A stretch of 64,000 bases of DNA from a virus, in the IMG/VR virus record IMGVR_UViG_3300037164_000059, positions 39,266-103,265 of that record; one strand, written 5' to 3'. A program made the position numbers and the translations under genes. Within the stretch, counting starts at the first letter, position 1, and every line of letters begins with the position of its first letter. Shown one piece after another: positions 61,260 through 64,000 of the stretch. Below the pieces are notes generated by a model, which was not told the origin of the DNA, did not search any database, and worked only from the letters and a program-made list of their open reading frames with translations.

Positions 61260-61547
61260 TCATAATTCTTCAATTCTTTTACTTTTATCATCAATTAATA
61301 AATCATAAGCGGGTTTTGAATTCATAATGACATCATGAAATTTGCAACCCCAAACAGTTAATTGTTGACCAGTTAGTTCTGACCAATCAATACCTGTGTT
61401 TTTACCTCTGGAAGTCCAGTAGACAATAATATTACCTTCATCATAAAGTTTATTAATTTTATCTATATTCTCTTTAATTGGTTTGGCATTCATATAACCG
61501 CCTTTGGTATCACATATTGTGCCATCAACATCTACATAAATTAACAT
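61260..61547 (-). CDS. HAD-family phosphatase (small)
   Basis: A 95-residue minimal HAD hydrolase. MLIYVDVDGTICD is motif I (DxDGT), NIIVYWTSRGKN is motif II (strand ending in TSR), and the C-terminal YDLLIDDKSKRIEEL has the acidic motif IV. It lacks a cap domain, so it would act on a protein or an open small substrate such as a sugar phosphate. It lies three bases before the methyltransferase gene end and is cotranscribed with the glycan cluster. Confidence 0.8.
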   Translation of the reverse strand: MLIYVDVDGTICDTKGGYMNAKPIKENIDKINKLYDEGNIIVYWTSRGKNTGIDWSELTGQQLTVWGCKFHDVIMNSKPAYDLLIDDKSKRIEEL

Positions 61548-61549
61548 AC

Positions 61550-62113
61550 TTAATTATATTTACTATCTAATTTAATTATTAATCTTTTTTTATTTGACCT
61601 AACATCTGGCATGTAAAAATAACTAATAATTCTATTTTTCAATACATCTAATATATTTTTTTCATTTATTCCTGTCCATGATACTTGAGAATCAACAAAT
61701 TCAAACAAATCAGCATCATCAATAATTATTAAACCATCATTAATATATTTTTCCTCAATAATTATTAATTCTTCTATTAATGGAACATCTTTATCCCCCT
61801 TACCAGTAGTACCTGCCGAATAATGCCCATCTAAAAAAAATATAATTCGTTTATCATTAAATCTATTAATTAATTTAGGCATTTCTACAACTGAATCACC
61901 CCAAATTATTTCAATTTTATTTTCATTAATAAATCTTTCCTTTGATACTTTATAAAGATTTTCAACAATTTCTATTGAAACTAATTGTTGAAATTCCGAT
62001 TTAATATTATTAATGGTATCGCCTATTAATGTACCTGTTTCAAGAAATAAATCAAAATCATTTTTAGATTTATTTATCATTAGAAATATTTCATTTAATT
62101 CATGTAATTGCAT
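61550..62113 (-). CDS. SAM-dependent methyltransferase-like protein
   Basis: A 187-residue protein starting at the ATG at 62113. LFLETGTLIGDTINNI is the Gly-rich motif I, VSIEIVENLYKV carries the acidic residue of motif II, and IIFFLDGHYSAG with GLIIIDDAD follows, as in the class I methyltransferase_24/FkbM-like group that acts on sugars. It is one base from the second methyltransferase gene. Substrate unknown; the flanking glycosyltransferases suggest a glycan. Confidence 0.7.
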   Translation of the reverse strand: MQLHELNEIFLMINKSKNDFDLFLETGTLIGDTINNIKSEFQQLVSIEIVENLYKVSKERFINENKIEIIWGDSVVEMPKLINRFNDKRIIFFLDGHYSAGTTGKGDKDVPLIEELIIIEEKYINDGLIIIDDADLFEFVDSQVSWTGINEKNILDVLKNRIISYFYMPDVRSNKKRLIIKLDSKYN

Positions 62114-62114
62114 C

Positions 62115-62699
62115 TCAATTATTATATTTTTGATTTTTATCAATTATTATAAAATAATCATACTGTCCCATTTGTATATCCAATTCTTTTGTTCTAATTT
62201 TTTGAATTGATATTGCATATGGCTTTGCCATCTCAATAAATTCATGAATATCTTTATAACCAATTGATATAGAATCTGACCAAAAATTACAATGACCTTC
62301 CGGTAGTGGGGCAGAATCATTATATGATTGTTCAAAAGGAATTGTAATAATTAATCTCTTTCTTGTTAATGTCAATAAATTCATAAATGCTTCCTTATAA
62401 TTAATTAAATGTTCTAAAACTTCAGAACATATTACACTTTCAGCATTTTGAATTGGAAATGAATTGAGATTAAATATATTACTGTGATAGTAATTTAATA
62501 TGGAAAAATATTCTTCCATATTTTTTCTAAACTTTTCTGCTGTTTGATAATCTGTCGAATATACTTTATAATTCATTTTAATTAGATGATAATCAATTTT
62601 ACAATCACCGCATCCAACAGTTAATACTTCTTTTTCAGTATTATATATTGGTAATGCATCTATTATTGAAACATGTCGTATATCTAATATTGGTATCAT
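62115..62699 (-). CDS. SAM-dependent methyltransferase (class I)
   Basis: A 194-residue protein. Motif I is VLTVGCGDCKIDYHL, followed by VYSTDYQTAEKF with the acidic residue of motif II, and SVICSEVLEHLINYKEAF, the usual SEVLEH segment of UbiE/Coq5-like methyltransferases. C-terminal KRLIITIPFEQ forms strand 5. It overlaps the GT9-like gene by four bases (ATGA type), indicating translational coupling. Confidence 0.8.
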   Translation of the reverse strand: MIPILDIRHVSIIDALPIYNTEKEVLTVGCGDCKIDYHLIKMNYKVYSTDYQTAEKFRKNMEEYFSILNYYHSNIFNLNSFPIQNAESVICSEVLEHLINYKEAFMNLLTLTRKRLIITIPFEQSYNDSAPLPEGHCNFWSDSISIGYKDIHEFIEMAKPYAISIQKIRTKELDIQMGQYDYFIIIDKNQKYNN

Positions 62700-63460
62700 A
62701 TGTTTGGTATTGAATAATTTACATTCTCTGTTATTTTATTATTTAGATTTCTTACTCTATTATATACATCAACACCTCTTCCAAAATAAACAAAATCAAT
62801 ATTTTTATCTAATCCACTACATGCATGATAAAAAACTGAATCTGGAATACAAACTGCAGATGCTCTACGTAATATTTCAAATTGAATATTAATATTGTAT
62901 TCATCATATTTAAAAGTTTTACCAATTTCGATAAAATATTTTAAATTCTTTTCTTTTCTCAACCATTTTTCACCAAATCCATTAGGTAAATCTTTAGTAA
63001 CACCTGCACCAGTTGTTGTTTGTATAAAACCAAACGGATTTAATCCAACATATTTATTAATAATTTCATTAGTAATCTTTTTTTCTTCATCAGAAATAAA
63101 TATATCAATATGTGTCGATTCTAAAGTCAATCCAAGTAATCCTGCATTTTTAAATATCTTATGTATTGGTGGTGGTTGATTTAAAAATATTGAAATTAAA
63201 TCATTTTGTGCTGCAATTATTTCTCCAGCTTTTTCTACTTCAACGAAACCAATATTTGCATTATCATAATCATTCCAAGGGTCTTGTACATAAAATATTT
63301 TATCCACATATGGATTATTTGCAAAAATTTTAGAAGATTCAAATCTTTTCATTATTGCAACATTAACCCTTGTATTATTTTTTCTATACCATTCTCTTAA
63401 TGATGGAGTTAGCATCAAACAATCCCCCAAACCATGTGGATATGTTATTAAAATATTCAT
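62696..63460 (-). CDS. Glycosyltransferase family 9-like protein (second)
   Basis: A 254-residue GT-B protein. NILITYPHGLGDCLMLTPSL is the heptosyltransferase N-terminal signature, and FEILRRASAVCIPDSVFYHA near the C-terminus fits the donor-binding region. It is short for the family (about 350) and may lack part of the second domain. It overlaps the methyltransferase gene downstream and the partial glycosyltransferase upstream by four bases each, so the three form one operon. Confidence 0.8.
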   Translation of the reverse strand: MNILITYPHGLGDCLMLTPSLREWYRKNNTRVNVAIMKRFESSKIFANNPYVDKIFYVQDPWNDYDNANIGFVEVEKAGEIIAAQNDLISIFLNQPPPIHKIFKNAGLLGLTLESTHIDIFISDEEKKITNEIINKYVGLNPFGFIQTTTGAGVTKDLPNGFGEKWLRKEKNLKYFIEIGKTFKYDEYNINIQFEILRRASAVCIPDSVFYHACSGLDKNIDFVYFGRGVDVYNRVRNLNNKITENVNYSIPNI

Positions 63461-64000
63461 TTTTTATATTTATTAAGTAATTCATCATCTATTGCACAAA
63501 TTAGATGTTTTTTATTTTCATAATCTTTATAATTAAACCATCCTTTTTCATAAATATTTAATTGTATTGTCAAATCAACCATCTTATGACAAATTACTAT
63601 AGAATTATCATTTTTACTTTCTTGCATATTATTAATTTCAAAATCCCATGCAGTATAATTCGGTTTTAACATTTTTTTAAAATATTCTGTTCTCCAAATT
63701 GATGGTTTCAATGTTGTTCTGTAGTCCATTTCTTTATGAAGTGATAATGAACTATTAGTAAATTGTGAAGAACCAATTAACATGTTATTTGGAAGTGCAC
63801 CAAGAATATATTTATCAAATCGTTTTTTTTCTATTTCTGCTTCATCAAATACATTAAACAATTTTTCAATTTCTGTTGGTCTAATAAAAAATAAATCATC
63901 TAATAATATACAAACAAATTCACTTTTAATTTTATCAAAATATGGTATAAGTGCATTTGTCCAATAACTTCCAAAATTATTTTGGTCGCCCAATGAATGA
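63457..64000 (-). CDS. Glycosyltransferase-like protein (5' end cut by window)
   Basis: The frame is open to the right edge, so the first residues are missing; 181 complete codons are visible before the stop. The visible N-terminal part HSLGDQNNFGSYWTNALIPY, then CILLDDLFFIRPTEIEKL, has the strand plus DD of GT-A-type capsular/LPS glycosyltransferases. The C-terminal part (EYFKKMLKPNYTAWDFEINN) has the WDFE-like segment of that group. It heads the visible part of the glycan operon. Confidence 0.65.
   Translation of the reverse strand, partial: HSLGDQNNFGSYWTNALIPYFDKIKSEFVCILLDDLFFIRPTEIEKLFNVFDEAEIEKKRFDKYILGALPNNMLIGSSQFTNSSLSLHKEMDYRTTLKPSIWRTEYFKKMLKPNYTAWDFEINNMQESKNDNSIVICHKMVDLTIQLNIYEKGWFNYKDYENKKHLICAIDDELLNKYKK

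Overview
The window is a piece of a large, AT-rich, tailed-phage genome of the T4 superfamily, almost certainly infecting a Bacteroidota host. The phage assignment rests on a T4-type replication set (family B DNA polymerase gp43, DnaB-like helicase gp41 with an intein, UvsX recombinase, gp32 single-strand binding protein, FEN-type RNase H) next to a long block of tail-fibre genes and virion proteins. The host assignment rests on at least four promoters of the Bacteroidota form TTG-N19/20-TAnnTTTG and on the absence of visible Shine-Dalgarno sequences. All genes but two run on the minus strand; both plus-strand genes are homing endonucleases.

Layout from left to right: 1-4.4 kb carries a partial nuclease-like gene, a 2H phosphoesterase, an isochorismatase-fold protein and a very large fusion (ParB-like, CCA-type nucleotidyltransferase, probable ADP-ribosyltransferase). 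4.6-13.8 kb holds a LAGLIDADG endonuclease, a 1163-residue protein with three kinase-like domains, a WYL-like protein, a Nudix fusion and small unknown genes. 13.9-21.1 kb has DNA polymerase, a small ribbon-helix-helix-like protein and a SNF2/HARP-type helicase. 21.1-38.4 kb is the fibre block: five large fibre proteins (one with about 46 YadA-head-like repeats), related adhesins, a glycine-rich adhesin, a holin-like protein and a glycosyltransferase. 39.3-43.5 kb is an early operon: KilA-N regulator, a TROVE/Ro60-like vWA protein and an ARPP-1-like protein. 43.5-44.7 kb is a noncoding RNA locus with its own host-type promoter and terminator, one tRNA-Met, two tRNA-like RNAs and two mutually similar structured RNAs. 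44.7-53.0 kb is the gp41/rnh/uvsX/32 replication block. 53-59.6 kb holds virion proteins, several with a shared N-terminal leader ending in LNE or INE, including a packaged zinc metallopeptidase. 59.7-64 kb is a glycan-modification cluster (two glycosyltransferase types, two methyltransferases, a HAD phosphatase).

Three themes stand out. First, a Ro60-like protein lies beside a locus of small structured and tRNA-like RNAs, suggesting a phage-encoded Ro ribonucleoprotein; this is inference and the protein family call itself is moderate. Second, several virion-type proteins with enzymatic domains share what look like T4-style capsid-targeting leaders, pointing to a set of effectors injected with the DNA. 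Third, a recurring motif GTATTTATA, oriented with the gene and 14-55 bases before the start codon, looks like a phage-specific promoter. The genome is also crowded with homing elements: eight free-standing endonucleases plus one intein in 64 kb.
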